DNA of 64,000 bases from Rhodobacteraceae bacterium HTCC2150. GTDB taxonomy: Bacteria; Pseudomonadota; Alphaproteobacteria; Rhodobacterales; Rhodobacteraceae. The stretch is taken from the NCBI GenBank assembly GCA_000169395.1, contig AAXZ01000008.1, positions 20,001 through 84,000 on the forward strand, written 5' to 3'. Shown here in pieces: positions 27,891-37,600 of the stretch; position 1 is the first letter of the stretch, and each line of letters opens with the position of its first letter. The notes under the pieces were generated by a model that did no database searches, had not been told where the DNA came from, and saw nothing but the letters and a program-made list of their open reading frames with translations. Made by a program: the position numbers and the translations under genes.

Positions 27891-28813
27891 GTTGATTGCT
27901 CCATCAAAATCTTTACGTGCGCTGCTGCGCTTTCAGCTAGGGCATCCAAGTCATAGCCGCCTTCAAGGCTGGATACCAGTCGGCCCTGACAATGGGTATC
28001 CGCCAATTCACAAATTTTTTGCGTCACCCAAGCAAAGTCTTCAGTTGTGAAATCCAATCCAGCCAAAGGGTCCGCACGATGTGCATCAAACCCTGCCGAA
28101 ACAATAATCAATTCCGGATCGAACGCGGCAACCGCTGGCAATACCTGCTGTTCCATTGCACGGCGAAAACCAATGCTGCCAGTACCACCCGGCAAAGGCA
28201 CGTTCATAACGTTGTTGTTCACGCCCGTTTCATGCGCCGCACCCGTTCCAGGATAAAGTGGGGATTGGTGGGTTGATGCAAAGAAAATTCGCGCGTCATC
28301 CTCGACCAAATCTTGCGTTCCGTTCCCGTGGTGCACATCAAAATCGACAATCGCCACACGTTTTAATCCATGATTGCCCAGCGCATGCTTAGCTGCCAAT
28401 GCCACATTCCCGAAAAAGCAAAATCCCAGGGGGGTTGTTCGTTCTGCATGGTGACCCGGTGGCCTCATCGCAACAAACGCATTTTGCACATCACCGTTCA
28501 TTACCATATCAACTGCACGGACATTCCCACCGGCCGCACGCATTGCTGCCTCAAGTGACCCTGGTGACATGTGCGTATCCGCATCTAGCGAAACCCATCC
28601 GTCCTTGGGGGCCGCGTTGCGAATGGCTGAAATATGCGACTGCGGATGCACCTTTAACAGATTGTCGTCCAAGACAAGCGGCGCCTCTTCGCGCAATAAA
28701 TCAAAACCTTCCAAAGCACGCAGGACATATTCAAGTCGTGCCACCTGTTCGGGATGGCCCGTTGGTGTCACGTGGTTAAGGCACGCAGGGTGGGTAATCA
28801 GCGCAGTTGTCAT
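27887..28813 (-). CDS. Histone deacetylase family protein (class II-like deacetylase)
   Basis: 308 residues from the ATG beginning MTTALITHPACLNH; a longer frame upstream has no support. Zn site motifs: MRPPGHHAERTTPLGFCFFGNVALAAKHAL, VDFDVHHGNGTQDLVEDD, and ISAGFDAHRADPLAGLDFTTEDFAWV. Bacterial homologues deacetylate small acetylated amines such as polyamines or acetoin-related compounds, and some act on proteins. It is the first gene of the HDAC-like, xseB, ispA, dxs run and overlaps xseB. Confidence 0.93.
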   Translation of the reverse strand: MTTALITHPACLNHVTPTGHPEQVARLEYVLRALEGFDLLREEAPLVLDDNLLKVHPQSHISAIRNAAPKDGWVSLDADTHMSPGSLEAAMRAAGGNVRAVDMVMNGDVQNAFVAMRPPGHHAERTTPLGFCFFGNVALAAKHALGNHGLKRVAIVDFDVHHGNGTQDLVEDDARIFFASTHQSPLYPGTGAAHETGVNNNVMNVPLPGGTGSIGFRRAMEQQVLPAVAAFDPELIIVSAGFDAHRADPLAGLDFTTEDFAWVTQKICELADTHCQGRLVSSLEGGYDLDALAESAAAHVKILMEQST

Positions 28814-28838
28814 AATTCGGTAATATCCTTGTAATCGA

Positions 28839-29540
28839 TCAATCTGGTGCCAGCATATAGCCAGCGCCACGCACAGTTTGCAGATACCGTGGTTGCTTTG
28901 GATCCACCTCAATTTTGCGGCGCAGACGCGTAATTTGTACGTCTACCGCGCGTTCTTGGGCTTGGCCGCCATCACGACCCAAATCTTCAACCAATTGCGT
29001 TCTGGAAATTGCCTCGCCCGGTTGTGCAGAAAACAAACGCATCAACTGGCTTTCTGTTGATGTAAGCCGCACCAACTCATCGCCATGACGCAATTCACCA
29101 CGTTCCAGATCATATCGCGCCGGCCCCAATTGCATTAGTTTTGGCCCATCGCGTGACGTGTCCGCCGCCGGCATCCGACGCAAAATTGCGTTGATCCGCA
29201 AAAGCAATTCTTTTGGTTCAAACGGCTTGCTTAGGTAATCATCCGCACCTGCTTCTAGCCCAGCGATGCGATCACTGCTTTCACCCTTGGCAGTCAGCAA
29301 TAAAATGGGCGTGCTGATGTCCTTGCGCAGGGATTTGGTCAACTCAATACCAGTTTCCCCCGGCATCATCACATCAAGAACAATCAGGTCAAATTCCAAG
29401 CCCGATAGCAATCGTCGCGCATGTCCTGCGTCACGGGCGGCTGACACCCAAAAACCGTTTCGGACAAGAAATTTTTGCAACAATCCGCGAATGCGTTCGT
29501 CATCATCAACAATCAGCAAGTGCACTTCGGGCGTGGTCAT
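28839..29540 (-). CDS. petR: OmpR-family response regulator, PetR type
   Basis: 233 residues. Receiver residues: VDDDERIRG, phospho-acceptor D in LIVLDVMMPGETGIE, LLTAKGESSD and LSKPFEPKELLLRI. The C-terminal winged helix (Trans_reg_C) includes RLTSTESQLMRLFSAQPGEAISRTQLVEDL and VDVQITRLRRKIEVDPKQPRYLQTVRGAGYML. No sensor kinase is adjacent. Instead its start overlaps the stop of a MarR-type gene, the arrangement described as petP-petR in Rhodobacter capsulatus, where it was linked to cytochrome bc1 formation. The name rests on this arrangement. Confidence 0.88.
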   Translation of the reverse strand: MTTPEVHLLIVDDDERIRGLLQKFLVRNGFWVSAARDAGHARRLLSGLEFDLIVLDVMMPGETGIELTKSLRKDISTPILLLTAKGESSDRIAGLEAGADDYLSKPFEPKELLLRINAILRRMPAADTSRDGPKLMQLGPARYDLERGELRHGDELVRLTSTESQLMRLFSAQPGEAISRTQLVEDLGRDGGQAQERAVDVQITRLRRKIEVDPKQPRYLQTVRGAGYMLAPD

Positions 29541-30043
29541 TGGTTTTGCTCCTTCAGACTGTCAAACTGTCGCTTCATTTCTGGATCCATCATCGCTTCT
29601 AAAACTGTTCGGAAACCATTCACGGCCTCTGGCCCTGCATGACGAAACGCGCTGCGCATTCTTTTACGTTGGGCATCCGAAATTTGCTGCTCTAGCGATA
29701 CACCCGCTGACGTTAAATACAAATGACGTTCTCGTTTGTCACGCGCACCTACGCGGCTTTCCACCAATCCATCTTCAATCAATGTGCGCAAAACGCGGTT
29801 TAGCGATTGTTTGGTGACGCCAAGAATATTCAACAGATTGTTTACGGTGGTTCCCGGTGAACGATGAATGAAATGAACCGCACGATGATGCGCGCGCCCA
29901 TATTCAAGTTCTGAGAGAATGCGATCAGGATCAGCCGTAAAACCGCGATACGCGAAAAACATAGCTTCAATGCCAATACGGAGCTGTTCATCGGTCAGAA
30001 ACAAAAGTCCCTCACCGCCGCCGCGTGTCACCCTATTGTTCAT
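29537..30043 (-). CDS. petP: MarR-family regulator, PetP type
   Basis: 168 residues from the ATG beginning MNNRVTRGGGEGLLFLTDEQLRIG, with AAGGG about 9 bases upstream; a longer upstream frame overlaps the ilvE promoter region and is unlikely. The winged helix is visible: AHHRAVHFIHRSPGTTVNNLLNILGVTKQSLNRVLRTLIEDGLVESRVGARDKRERHLYLTSAGVSLEQQI. It overlaps petR by 4 bases and is divergent from ilvE, so it may regulate both directions. The PetP role follows the petP-petR arrangement of Rhodobacter and is otherwise unproven here. Confidence 0.86.
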   Translation of the reverse strand: MNNRVTRGGGEGLLFLTDEQLRIGIEAMFFAYRGFTADPDRILSELEYGRAHHRAVHFIHRSPGTTVNNLLNILGVTKQSLNRVLRTLIEDGLVESRVGARDKRERHLYLTSAGVSLEQQISDAQRKRMRSAFRHAGPEAVNGFRTVLEAMMDPEMKRQFDSLKEQNQ

Positions 30044-30231
30044 CCCATTAGTCCCTTCAAACGAATTCGCTTTCTGTTTCTCATCCCTTTTTATGTCAGT
30101 CTTGTTGACATTCCAAGAATCAAATACTACCAATCGTACGAATTTGCGCAATTTTATGTCCGAAACGGCCCTATATTGCGCAATAAATGCAAAACAACAG
30201 GCCGCTGGCCGCAAAAGCAAAGGAACACGTT

Positions 30232-31101
30232 ATGGCAGGTGCCTATGATGACCGCGATGGGTTTATCTGGATGGACGGCGAAATGGTCGATTGGCGTTCA
30301 GCGAATGTCCATATTCTGACGCATGCTTTGCACTACGGTTCTTCTGTGTTTGAAGGTGAGCGGGCCTACAATGGCAAGATCTTTAAATCACGCGAACATT
30401 CGCAACGTCTATTGGATAGCGGCGATTACATGGACATCCCAATCCCTTACACCGTTGACGAGATCGAAGCGGCTAAGGATCAAGTTCTAAAAGCGTCCGG
30501 CCTGTCTGATGCATATGTTCGTGTTGTTTGCTGGCGCGGATCTGGCAATGACATGGGTGTCGCTTCTGCGCAAAACCCTGTCCATATGGCGGTAGCAGCT
30601 TGGGAATGGGGTGCCTATTACGGCGACGCCAAAACCAAGGGTGCAAAATTGGACATTTCAAAATGGAAACGTCCAAGCCCAGAAACAATTCCTTGTTTCG
30701 CCAAGGCGGCTGGTCTTTACATGATCTGTACAATGGCCAAACACCAAGCCGAGGCAAAAGGTTGCTCTGACGCGATGATGTATGATCACCGTGGATATGT
30801 TGCCGAGGCAACTGGTGCGAACATTTTCTTCGTTAAAGACGGCGAAGTGCACACGCCCAAGCCTGACAGCTTTTTGAATGGCATCACGCGTCAAACTGTT
30901 ATTGGCATGCTAGAAGCTAAAGGTATCAAGGTTAACGTTCGTCACATCATGGCCGAAGAACTAGAGGGCTTTGAGCAGTGCTGGTTAACAGGCACCGCCG
31001 CTGAGGTGACGCCCGTTGGTCAAATCGGCGAACATACGTTTGAAGTTGGTGCCCTGACCCGTGAAATCGCAGAGGACTACGAAAAACTCGTACGCGCTTA
31101 A
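30232..31101 (+). CDS. ilvE: Branched-chain amino acid aminotransferase
   Basis: 289 residues from an ATG with AAAGGA 6 bases upstream. Fold-type IV PLP enzyme motifs: ALHYGSSVFEGERAYNGKIF, the lysine region CFAKAAGLYMICTMAKHQAEAKG, and the cofactor-binding YVAEATGANIFFVKDGEVHTPKP with ITRQTVIGMLEAKGI. It interconverts leucine, isoleucine and valine with their 2-oxo acids. Monocistronic, with a terminator directly after it at 31113-31144. Confidence 0.93.
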   Translation: MAGAYDDRDGFIWMDGEMVDWRSANVHILTHALHYGSSVFEGERAYNGKIFKSREHSQRLLDSGDYMDIPIPYTVDEIEAAKDQVLKASGLSDAYVRVVCWRGSGNDMGVASAQNPVHMAVAAWEWGAYYGDAKTKGAKLDISKWKRPSPETIPCFAKAAGLYMICTMAKHQAEAKGCSDAMMYDHRGYVAEATGANIFFVKDGEVHTPKPDSFLNGITRQTVIGMLEAKGIKVNVRHIMAEELEGFEQCWLTGTAAEVTPVGQIGEHTFEVGALTREIAEDYEKLVRA

Positions 31102-31112
31102 CAAACCCTTAG

Positions 31113-31144
31113 AACGGCGATGTTTAGGTGTCGCCGTTTTTCTT
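31113..31144 (+). terminator. Rho-independent terminator of ilvE
   Basis: AACGGCGA and TCGCCGTT form an 8-bp perfect stem with a 10-base loop followed by TTTTCTT. It starts 11 bases after the ilvE stop and reaches the 3' end of the convergent DMT gene. Confidence 0.85.
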
Positions 31145-32048
31145 ATTGCCCAAGCAACGCTTTCTTTTTCAGACTTTGTTCGCGCCAGATGATCAAGATG
31201 CCCGAAGCAACTACAATGCCGGCCCCCAAAAGCATGATCCCTGTCGGTAATTCATCAAAAAAGAAATAGCCTATCGCAAGCGCCAATAGGATTGATGTGT
31301 AATCAAATGGCGCGACAACGCTGGCCTCGGCATATCGATAGCAGGCTGTCAGGCAAATTTGCCCGATTCCACCTATAACGCCTGCCAAAATCAACATCCA
31401 AAATGCATCCCATGGTGGAATCGTCCAACCAAATGGTAATGTGGTCAACGACAGCAAGGTTGTTGATAACGAGAAATAGAAAACAATCGCGCCAACACTT
31501 TCGGTGGCGATCAATTTGCGAACAAACACTTGTGCTAACGCCGCCAATGCCGCCGAAGCAATCATCAAAATAGCGGCCAACGTCTGGATGAAATCAAGGT
31601 CTGCCCCGACCGATTGCAAACGAGGCGACAGAATAATGATCACGCCTACAAAGCCAAAAATCACAACTGAATATCGAAAAGCACGTACTTTTTCGCCCAA
31701 AAACATAGCCGCGAAAATTACCAAGATCAGGGGCGAAGCAAATGCAAGAACCGTCACCTCTGGAAACGTCAGAATTCCAAGGCAGAAAAACCTAAGTCCC
31801 ATCGCGCTGCTGCCAGCTAACCCGCGAGCCATGTGACCAATAACCCGGTCGGTACGCAAGGCCGCGCCCAGATCACCTTGCCACTTTAACCAAACCACAA
31901 GAACGACCATCGCCATCGCTGATCGGAAAAATACAGCTTCGCCAAAGGGAACATCGGCTGAAGTCGCCTTAATAAGCGCCATCATCACGGTGAAAATCGT
32001 TACCGCCATAATCTTTAATAGGATGCCCGTCATCGGTGCCGCTGGCAT
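31143..32048 (-). CDS. DMT (EamA) family transporter
   Basis: 301 residues, about ten membrane helices in two EamA repeats. Typical segments include FGEAVFFRSAMAMVVLVVWL, FFCLGILTFPEVTVLAFASPLILVIFAAMFLGEKV in the first half and YRYAEASVVAPFDYTSILLALAIGYFFFDELPTGIMLLGAGIVVASGILI in the second. The RSAM and FLGEKV pattern is frequent in Roseobacter DMT proteins of unassigned substrate. It follows queG in the same direction at 24 bases. Confidence 0.88.
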   Translation of the reverse strand: MPAAPMTGILLKIMAVTIFTVMMALIKATSADVPFGEAVFFRSAMAMVVLVVWLKWQGDLGAALRTDRVIGHMARGLAGSSAMGLRFFCLGILTFPEVTVLAFASPLILVIFAAMFLGEKVRAFRYSVVIFGFVGVIIILSPRLQSVGADLDFIQTLAAILMIASAALAALAQVFVRKLIATESVGAIVFYFSLSTTLLSLTTLPFGWTIPPWDAFWMLILAGVIGGIGQICLTACYRYAEASVVAPFDYTSILLALAIGYFFFDELPTGIMLLGAGIVVASGILIIWREQSLKKKALLGQ

Positions 32049-32072
32049 GACTTAACTTTCTTATATGATGCG

Positions 32073-33113
32073 CTAGCTTTGGCTGTTTTCACGCAAACGT
32101 TCAACCGCCCATCTGGCAGCATCGAAAACAGTCGGGTCAGGATCATCCAGCAAAGATTGCGCTGATGTCAACAAGGCGACGTTACCGGAATTACCAATGG
32201 CATAAAGCACGTTTCGCACAAACCGATCCCGCCCAATCCGCTTGATGGGTGAGCCCGAAAATTTTGCCCGGAACCCTGTATCATCTAGAATAACCAATTC
32301 GGCCAAATCAGGGGCGATTAAATCGGGGCGGGCCTGATACTTTGCCTCATGACTAACGGCGGCAAACTTGTTCCATGGGCACGCGGCCAAACAATCATCA
32401 CAGCCATAAATGTGGTTGCCCATCAGCGCGCGAAGGTCAGGGTCAATTGGCCCTTTATGTTCTATCGTCAAATAAGAGATGCATTTTCGAGCGTCTAATT
32501 TGTACGGGCCAACAAACGCATCCGTTGGACAAACATCCAAACATGCCGTGCAATTACCGCAATTCTCAACGGCCGGCTCATCAATCGGCAATTCGTGGGT
32601 TGTGAAGATTGCACCCAGGAAGAACCAACTTCCTAAATCTCGGCCTAACAAATTAGTGTGTTTGCCTTGCCAACCAAGACCTGCCGCCGCCGCCAAGGGT
32701 TTTTCCATAACCGGCGCGGTATCCACGAAAACTTTTATTTCACACCCTGCCCGATCAATAAGCCACCGACCCACTCGTTTCAGGCGTTTCTTGACCACAT
32801 CATGATAATCACGGTTTTGGGCATAAACACTAATCGCGCCTTTATTGGGGTGTCCTAAAACATCCATCGGGTCATGCGTTGGCGTGTACGCCTCAGCCAG
32901 CATGATCACAGATTTTGCGTCGGGCCAAAGGGCGGCAGCACTGCCGCGCCAATTCATACGTTCCGCCATCCACGCCATTTGACCATGATAACCTGCATCA
33001 ACAAATTCGCTTAAGCGGACTGGGGTTTCGGGCGTTGCATCAGGGCGGCAAATGCCAATTTTGGTAAAACCTGCGTCTAACGCAAAAGTAGATAATTCGG
33101 CCTTTAGGCTCAA
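32073..33113 (-). CDS. queG: Epoxyqueuosine reductase
   Basis: 346 residues if translation begins at the TTG at 33113, which overlaps the GST stop as TTGA; this gives the normal QueG N-terminus ([25 protein letters not shown]). Two [4Fe-4S] clusters are visible: [16 protein letters not shown] and [14 protein letters not shown], plus the C-terminal HEAT-like repeat region (ERLRENSQS end). The DUF1730 cobalamin-binding domain is in the first half ([44 protein letters not shown]). It makes the last step of queuosine synthesis in tRNA. Confidence 0.93.
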   Translation of the reverse strand: MSLKAELSTFALDAGFTKIGICRPDATPETPVRLSEFVDAGYHGQMAWMAERMNWRGSAAALWPDAKSVIMLAEAYTPTHDPMDVLGHPNKGAISVYAQNRDYHDVVKKRLKRVGRWLIDRAGCEIKVFVDTAPVMEKPLAAAAGLGWQGKHTNLLGRDLGSWFFLGAIFTTHELPIDEPAVENCGNCTACLDVCPTDAFVGPYKLDARKCISYLTIEHKGPIDPDLRALMGNHIYGCDDCLAACPWNKFAAVSHEAKYQARPDLIAPDLAELVILDDTGFRAKFSGSPIKRIGRDRFVRNVLYAIGNSGNVALLTSAQSLLDDPDPTVFDAARWAVERLRENSQS

Positions 33114-33775
33114 AAATCCAAATCCGCATAATGGGGTGGCTGCGGGAAACCAGCCACTTGATCCGCCAAAATTGATCGAAACGCAGGGCGTGATTTGATC
33201 TTTGCGTACCAATCTTTGACTTGTGCGTTACGGTTCCAATCCACGTCTCGAATGTAATCTAGGCTGGATAATTGTGCGGCCGCTGCAAAATCCGCCATTG
33301 TCATGCTGTCACCAGCCAACCAGCGTCGTTGGTCCAATAACCAACCCATATAATCCAAGTGATATTTGATTTGTTTGGCACCGACTTTGACATTCTTACT
33401 GTCTGGATACCCTGCACCCATGATTTTCTTGTTCACGCGTTCACCAAGCAAATTCAGGGTAACTTCGCTATAAAATTTGTCATTAAACCACATTACCAAA
33501 CGACGAACTTCGGCGCGATCGGCCACAGATTGCGGCATCAATGCAGGCGTAGGATGCGCCTCTTCAATGTATTCACAAATGGCGACGCTATCACACAAGG
33601 TTAAACCGTCGATTTGCAAAATCGGTACTTGGCCTGCTGGATTACGACGCATAAATTCTGGTCGCGCTTCCCAGTACTTTTCCTCGACCAATTCAACGCC
33701 CAATTTCTTCTCGGCCATCACCAAACGAACGGCGCGGCAAAACGGAGAGAGTGGGACGTGGAATAAACGATTCAT
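33110..33775 (-). CDS. Glutathione S-transferase family protein
   Basis: 221 residues. The thioredoxin-like N-domain starts [52 protein letters not shown], with serine in the glutathione-activating area and [14 protein letters not shown] binding the gamma-glutamyl end. The all-helical C-domain includes [22 protein letters not shown], the N-capping box of GSTs. The substrate is unknown. It precedes queG with a 4-base overlap, so the two are coupled although no functional link is apparent. Confidence 0.9.
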   Translation of the reverse strand: MNRLFHVPLSPFCRAVRLVMAEKKLGVELVEEKYWEARPEFMRRNPAGQVPILQIDGLTLCDSVAICEYIEEAHPTPALMPQSVADRAEVRRLVMWFNDKFYSEVTLNLLGERVNKKIMGAGYPDSKNVKVGAKQIKYHLDYMGWLLDQRRWLAGDSMTMADFAAAAQLSSLDYIRDVDWNRNAQVKDWYAKIKSRPAFRSILADQVAGFPQPPHYADLDF

Positions 33776-33816
33776 CAAAGTACCTGATTTTCTTTTTCCT
33801 ACTTTTGGCGTGGCTT

Positions 33817-34539
33817 TCAGCGAGATTCAACCTCGAAGCACGCAGAACGTCCATCTGCGAGGATTGTTGCTGCCCCATCAGCCGCCTGAGCCGCCTTTTT
33901 CACCATCCTTGCGCTGGGTTTGTTGGGGTTTCGGTTTTTCGGGTTCGGCAGAACAACGGCCAAATTCGCGGCTTGGCTTTTGCTCAGCTTCTCTGGACTT
34001 CGTTTAAAGTAATGGTGCGATGCCGCGTCAATTCCAAATACGCCTTCATCAAACTCGATGATGTTCAGGTAAACTTCTAGGATACGTCGTTTTGACCAGA
34101 ACATTTCCACCAAGGGTGTGGTTATGGCTTCTAGGCCTTTGCGCACCCAACTTCGCCCTTGCCAAAAGTACAGGTTCTTTACCATTTGCTGACTGATGGA
34201 TGACGCGCCTCTGGCACCACCACCGTCAATGGCATCCCGAATAGCGGCCATGTCGAACCCCCAATGCAAACAAAAGTTCGCATCCTCGGCGGCCACAATC
34301 GATCTAATAGCCTTTGGCGAAACTTCCTCGATATTGACCCACTGATAATCGACACTAGCCCCCAAGCGCCGCCCTTCAGAAATCATGTATAAAGTCGTCG
34401 GCGGGTGTAAAACCGAGAAAAGCAAAATCATCACGAAATAGAACACGATCAAATAAGTCAGAACGCGCATAAGGCGACGTTTGAACTTGGAGCGCCATCT
34501 CGTTTTAGGCGCGACTTCTGTGATGGCTTTCTTTTTTGA
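33817..34539 (-). CDS. mtgA: Monofunctional peptidoglycan glycosyltransferase
   Basis: 240 residues from a GTG at 34539, chosen because it gives the short basic N-tail plus one membrane helix (LMRVLTYLIVFYFVMILLFSVL) usual in MtgA; a GTG at 34602 would lie inside the gltB hairpin. GT51 motifs are present: AAEDANFCLHWGFDMAAI with the catalytic glutamate, GGGARGASSISQQMVKNLYFWQGRSWVRKGLEA, EMFWSKRRILEVYLNIIEFDEGVFGIDAAS, and FKRSPEKLSKSQAANLAVVLPNP. It polymerises lipid II into glycan strands in the periplasm. Confidence 0.93.
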   Translation of the reverse strand, partial: SKKKAITEVAPKTRWRSKFKRRLMRVLTYLIVFYFVMILLFSVLHPPTTLYMISEGRRLGASVDYQWVNIEEVSPKAIRSIVAAEDANFCLHWGFDMAAIRDAIDGGGARGASSISQQMVKNLYFWQGRSWVRKGLEAITTPLVEMFWSKRRILEVYLNIIEFDEGVFGIDAASHHYFKRSPEKLSKSQAANLAVVLPNPKNRNPNKPSARMVKKAAQAADGAATILADGRSACFEVESR

Positions 34540-34589
34540 CACAAAAATCTTAAGCCACGGCAAGGCCGCATTGGTCAAGTCAAAGCAAC

Positions 34590-34616
34590 CCCTGCAAGGC
34601 ACAAAACCTTGCAGGG
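34590..34616 (-). terminator. Hairpin terminator after gltB
   Basis: CCCTGCAAGG and CCTTGCAGGG make a 10-bp perfect stem with a 7-base loop, 8 bases beyond the gltB stop. On the minus strand only a short T-rich stretch follows (GTTGCTTTG). The stronger T-run, ATTTTT, is on the plus-strand side, so it may also stop antisense transcription. Confidence 0.65.
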
Positions 34617-34623
34617 ATTTTTG

Positions 34624-37600
34624 TTATTCTGCCGGAATGGCTGTTTCTTCTATACTCAATGGATGCGGAATATGAACCAGCATCTCTATTGGGCATACTT
34701 GCAAGAAATTTGCGCATTCTACGTCCCAGTTTTGCAGAATTTGCGCGGCACGTTGGCTGCCTGTTTCTTCGAGATGACGTTCAATAAGCTCTTCTAGCTG
34801 GTTGACCCAATGAGGCACTGTCACCGCATTAACCACAAGACTTTCGCGATTGATCAATTCAGCAGACTTTCCAGAAGGATCGTACAGATACGCCATACCA
34901 CCCGTCATACCAGCACCAAAATTGGCGCCAATACTGCCAAGGATAACAGCGATACCACCAGTCATGTATTCACAGCCGTTAGAACCACAGCCCTCAATCA
35001 CAACCTTAGCACCCGAATTACGAACACCAAAACGTTCACCGGCACGACCCGCTGCAAACAGGTACCCATCGGTGGCACCATAAAGCACGGTGTTCCCGAT
35101 GATTGTATTATCAGCCGCCACCAACGGGCTAGACATAGGCGGGCGAACCACAATCGTGCCGCCCGAAAGGCCCTTACCAACGTAGTCATTGGCATCACCA
35201 GAAACCTCAAGCTTCAACCCTGGTGCGGCAAACGCGCCAAGAGATTGGCCAGCTGAGCCACGCAATTTGATGGTCAGATGATCTGGTTGCAAATCATTGC
35301 GCATCCCAAAGTTCGTCACAATATGGCTGGAAATTCGTGTGCCAATCGTGCGGTGTGTGTTTTGAACCGCATAAGAAAGCTGCATTTTCTCGCGTGTTTG
35401 CAAGAAACGATCGGCATCTTTTACGATTTGGGCATCTAGTGTGTCAGGCACGGCGTTACGCGGACGATGACGGTCATATTTGATGTCATCTGACCCATCA
35501 ACGCGGATCAACAACGGATTCAAATCCAGATCGTCCAGATGCGCGGAACCACGTGAAACCTGACTTAGCAAATCGGCACGACCGATAACCTCGTCAATTG
35601 AACGCGCACCGATGCTCGCCAAAACTTCACGTACTTCTTCAGCATAGAAAGTGATCAGATTGACAACTTTGTCTGCACTTCCAGTAAATTTATCACGCAA
35701 TTCTTCGTCTTGCGTACAAACACCAACAGGGCATGTGTTGGATTGACACTGACGCACCATGATACAGCCCATCGCAATAAGCGCAGCCGTACCAATACCA
35801 TATTCCTCGGCACCCATCATCGCAGCCATGACAATATCGCGACCCGTGCGAAGACCACCATCGGTACGCAGGGTAATGCGGTCACGAAGATTGTTCATCG
35901 CCAGAACTTGATGCGTCTCAGTCAAACCCATTTCCCACGGCAAACCCGCGTATTTGATCGAGGTTGCTGGGCTGGCGCCCGTACCGCCATTGTGACCCGA
36001 AATCAGGATCACATCGGCCTTGGCCTTGGCCACACCAGCAGCAATCGTGCCAACACCGGACGCCGCCACCAATTTGACAGTAACCTTACAACGAGGGTTG
36101 ATCTGTTTCAGATCATAAATCAGCTGGGCCAAATCCTCGATTGAATAGATGTCGTGGTGTGGCGGCGGTGAAATCAAGGTCACACCTTTGGTGGAATGAC
36201 GCAGACGCGCGATCAAATCTGTGACTTTCATGCCCGGCAATTGGCCACCCTCGCCGGGTTTAGCACCCTGCGCAACTTTGATCTCCAACTCTTCGCATTG
36301 GTTCAGATATTCCGCGGTCACCCCAAAGCGACCTGATGCAACCTGCTTGATCTTTGCAGATGGATTGTCGCCATTTGGTTCTGGGTGGAAATGCGCCGGA
36401 TCTTCGCCGCCCTCGCCACTGTCAGACCGCGCGCCAATACGGTTCATCGCCACATTCAGCGTTTTATGCGCCTCGGGGCTAAGCGCACCAAGGGACATAC
36501 CCGGTGTCACGAAACGCTTACGAATAGAGGTTACGCTTTCCACGTCGTCCACAGAAATCGGTGCACCCATAGGGATAATCGCCAACAAGTCACGCAGATG
36601 GATTGGCGGGTTGGATTGCATCGCTTTGGAATATTGCTTCCACAAGCCATAAGACGCTTTGGTTACTGCCGATTGCATCAAGTGCATTGTCTGGGCTTCC
36701 CACGCGTGTTTCTCACCAGAACGACGTGATTTATAAAATCCACCAACAGGCATAACAGTCGCCGCAGATTTCCACCCACGGGCGTGAACTTCTTCCAATT
36801 TGCGTTGAATACCAATGATCCCAATGCCTGAAATTCGGCTTGGCATACCAGGGAAGTATTCCGCAACCATGGCACGTGACAAACCAACTGCCTCAAAATT
36901 CAAACCACCGCGATAGGATGACATCACTGAAATGCCCATCTTGGCCATAATTTTTAGCAGACCTTGATCAATGGCATTGCGATAGCGTGCAACCGCTTCG
37001 GTCAATGAACAATTAAGCAAGCCGCGATCGATGCGATCCGCAAGACTGTCTTGGGCCAAATAAGCATTCACTGTTGTTGCGCCGCAACCAACAAGAACAG
37101 CAAAGTAATGCGGATCAATACATTCCGCGGCACGTACGTTGATCGAACAGAACGTGCGCAATCCTTTGCGTGTCAGCCATGAATGTACGGCAGATGTCGC
37201 AAGGATCATCGGCATCGCCACTTGATCAGCAGATTGTGTTTCATCCGTCAAAACAATGTGCGCGGCACCTGAAGCAACCGCATCTTCTGCTTCGGCACGA
37301 ATGCGCGTCAAAGCTGATTGAAGCGATCCCTCATCTGCTTCAAAAGTACAGTTAATTGTCACAACGTCTTTGCCAAAATGCGCAAGCAGCGCCTTGAATT
37401 GGTTATTGCCGACAAACGGGCTCTCTAAGGACAGAATTTCGGTTTGGCTGCTGTCTTGGCTAAGTACATTGCGCAGATTACCAAAACGCGTTTTCAGGCT
37501 CATCACGCGGAATTCACGCAAACTGTCGATCGGTGGATTTGTTACCTGGCTAAAGTTTTGACGGAAGAAGTGCGACAAAGGACGGTACTGTGCAGACAAC